Shown: positions 62,573-64,000 of the stretch, piece after piece
Numbering within the stretch: position 1 is the stretch's first letter
How the letters are laid out: each line of letters opens with the position of its first letter
Assembly: GCF_026013415.1 (NCBI RefSeq)
Contig: NZ_JAPDOK010000002.1
Span: 682,001 to 746,000, forward strand
DNA from: Sphingomonas caeni
GTDB taxonomy: Bacteria; Pseudomonadota; Alphaproteobacteria; Sphingomonadales; Sphingomonadaceae
Direction of reading: 5' to 3'
Length of the DNA stretch: 64,000 nt
The notes under the pieces: model-generated
Databases searched by the model: none
What the model was told of the DNA's origin: nothing
Seen by the model: the letters and a program-made list of their open reading frames with translations, nothing else
Translations under genes and position numbers: made by a program

Positions 62573-63953
62573 GCTGGCCTCCGCCGCCTTGGCCGCCGCC
62601 CTGACGGCGTTGCCCGCCGCCGCTGCCGCGCCGTTCGCTCGTCGATCCGCTCGCCAGCTGGCCGGTGACGACCTTCATGCCGGGCTTGAGGTCGCCCCCG
62701 ATGATCTCGGTGACGGTGCCGTTGGTCTCGCCGGTCGAGACCTTGACCGGCTGCGGCTTGTTGTCGGCGCCCAGCACATAGACGGTCTGCTGCCCGGTCC
62801 GCGCGCCGCCCGCTTCCTTCTCGGCATTGCCGCGCCGGTTGGGCCTGCGCGGCACGAGCGCGCTCGCGATCCCGCCGCTCGGGCTCGCCGCCGTTTCGGG
62901 GGTGGCGGGCGTGAAGCGCAGCGCCGCGTTGGGCACCAGCAGCACGTCCGGCTTCGACATGGTCGTGATCTCTGCGGTTGCGGTCATGCCCGGGCGGAGC
63001 TTGAGGTCGGGGTTCGCCACGCTCAGCGTCGCCGCATAGGAGACGACGGTATTGGCGGTGCTCGCCGTGCTCGTGGTCGATTGCGCCGACAGGTTCGAGC
63101 CCAGATCGACTCGGGTGATGCTCGCGGGGAAGGTGCGCCCCGGAAAGGCATCGACGGTGAAGGTCGCGGCCTGGCCCTGCTGGACCTGCCCGACATCGGC
63201 CTCGTCGATCGAGACCTGCAGCTCCATCTGCGACAGATCCTCGGCGATCACGAACAGGGTCGGCGTGTTGAAGCTGGCGGCGACGGTCGCGCCCGGCTCG
63301 ATTTGGCGCGCGAGCACCACGCCGGTGACCGGCGAGCGGATCACCGCCTTTTGCCGCTGGGTCTGGTTCGAGGAGAGGGCGGCGCGCGCCGAGACAACGT
63401 TCGCCTGCGCCGCCCTTGTATTGGCGATCGCGCGGGCGAGCGCGGCCTGCGCCTGCTCCATCTCGACCTTGGCGGGAACGCGCCCGCCCGAAATCCGGTA
63501 CACTTCCTGCAGCCGCGAAAGCTGCGCTTGCGCCTCGGCCACGGTTGCCTGATTCTGTGCGACGGTCGCCTGCGCGGCATTGAGCGCCGCGGCGCTCTGG
63601 GTGATCGTATCGTCGAGCCGCGACGTATCGAGCACGGCGAGCGCCTGCCCCTTCACGACGCGGTCGTTGACATCGACCAGCACCGTCTCGACCAGCCCCG
63701 AAAGCTCCGAACCGATCGCCACCTGGTTGGTCGGCGCGAGCTTGCCCGTCGCGGAAACGGTGACGGTCAGGTTGCCGCGCTGCACCTCCTGGGTGGCGTA
63801 TTGGGTCTCGCCCGCGCCGCCGAACACGCAGCGCGACAGCAGGAACAGGACGAGCAGCAATGCGCCGCCGCCGATGATCCATTTGAGGTAGCGCCGCCAG
63901 ATGGGGACGGGCTTCTCGCCCAGGAATTCGGCCAGCTTGGGGTCAGTTGCCAT
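62556..63953 (-). CDS. MacA-like periplasmic adaptor (HlyD family)
   Basis: 465 residues. A cytoplasmic start, one membrane segment (about 25-44), then the RND/HlyD-type barrel: lipoyl half-motifs QVAIGSELSGLVETVLVDVN and GVVLARQIEPGATVA, a coiled-coil hairpin (AALNAAQATVAQNQATVAEA), and a beta-barrel domain. It links the MacB-type permease to an outer-membrane factor. The last ~30 residues are nearly all Gly, Gln, Arg and Ser (GSGGGQRRQGGGQGGGGQRG), an unusual disordered tail. It overlaps the upstream outer-membrane factor gene by 11 bp. Confidence 0.92.
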   Translation of the reverse strand: MATDPKLAEFLGEKPVPIWRRYLKWIIGGGALLLVLFLLSRCVFGGAGETQYATQEVQRGNLTVTVSATGKLAPTNQVAIGSELSGLVETVLVDVNDRVVKGQALAVLDTSRLDDTITQSAAALNAAQATVAQNQATVAEAQAQLSRLQEVYRISGGRVPAKVEMEQAQAALARAIANTRAAQANVVSARAALSSNQTQRQKAVIRSPVTGVVLARQIEPGATVAASFNTPTLFVIAEDLSQMELQVSIDEADVGQVQQGQAATFTVDAFPGRTFPASITRVDLGSNLSAQSTTSTASTANTVVSYAATLSVANPDLKLRPGMTATAEITTMSKPDVLLVPNAALRFTPATPETAASPSGGIASALVPRRPNRRGNAEKEAGGARTGQQTVYVLGADNKPQPVKVSTGETNGTVTEIIGGDLKPGMKVVTGQLASGSTSERRGSGGGQRRQGGGQGGGGQRGPGG

Positions 63954-64000
63954 TCGTCGCCTCGGGGGTCGTATTGCTGTCCCAGCCGCCGCCCAGCGCC
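63943..64000 (-). CDS. Outer-membrane efflux factor (NodT/TolC family), C-terminal end only
   Basis: Only the last 18 codons are inside the window, read on the minus strand to the TGA at 63943-63945: ALGGGWDSNTTPEATNGN. The ALGGGW ending is typical of NodT-family outer-membrane factors, and its position directly before macA and the MacB-type genes supports this. It overlaps macA by 11 bp. The rest lies beyond the window. Confidence 0.75.
   Translation of the reverse strand, partial: ALGGGWDSNTTPEATNGN

Overview
The window is a GC-rich, densely coded chromosomal segment, most likely from the Sphingomonadales (Sphingomonas or a close relative). This is an inference from gene content and style. 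The evidence is PrsK/PrsR of the PEP-CTERM/XrtA type with a linked sugar transferase, an alphaproteobacterial mdh-sucD-sucA-odhB-lpd operon, groESL behind a CIRCE element, DUF2459, ZapE, many 1-4 bp start/stop overlaps, and abundant short palindromic intergenic repeats. I saw no rRNA, tRNA, CRISPR array, prophage or classical insertion sequence. No gene-free stretch exceeds about 260 bases.

Layout. 1-1.6 kb: the end of an ABC-F ATPase and a DUF815-type ATPase. 1.7-8.6 kb (minus strand): an overlapping operon of sugar transferase, PrsK histidine kinase, PrsR sigma-54 regulator and a TPR protein, which fits exopolysaccharide/PEP-CTERM control. 8.7-11.6 kb: mannose-1-phosphate guanylyltransferase, a sulfotransferase with a Nif11-like N-terminus, and a divergent Asp/Asn beta-hydroxylase. 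11.8-16.7 kb: M3 peptidase, FecR-like protein with a proline-rich tail, and a winged-helix/TPR regulator. 16.9-19 kb: groEL and groES. 19.2-29.4 kb: mixed accessory and housekeeping genes (SppA, GNAT, SRPBCC, TRIC channel, serine hydrolase, DUF1275, GFA, XRE-SulP, DUF2314). 29.5-37.5 kb: TCA operon mdh-sucD-sucA-odhB-lpd without sucC. 37.7-42.9 kb: YbjQ, GH2 glycosidase, ZapE, thioesterase, metallo-beta-lactamase. 42.9-50.5 kb: a succinate dehydrogenase locus in which sdhCDA and sdhB are separated by an ArsR/SDR pair and three predicted proteases. 50.7-53.4 kb: two tandem soluble chemoreceptors with globin-like sensor regions. 53.5-60.7 kb: SDR, PrmA, lipoproteins, PhhA, DUF2459, hydrolase, GDPD, XdhC and a MobA-like transferase. 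60.7-64 kb: a MacA/MacB/outer-membrane-factor efflux operon that continues past the window.

Most notable is a set of related palindromic repeats (core GCTCC-T/G-GCGAA-G/A-GC-C/A-GGAGC) in the gaps of the groESL and TCA operons. In one gap they form perfect 22-bp inverted termini around a small intact GIY-YIG nuclease gene. In a second they flank only the last ~24 codons of a related gene. In a third they form a REPIN-like doublet with no gene. This looks like a REP/nuclease mobile unit at three stages (intact, decayed, non-autonomous), comparable in design to REP/RAYT systems but using a GIY-YIG protein.
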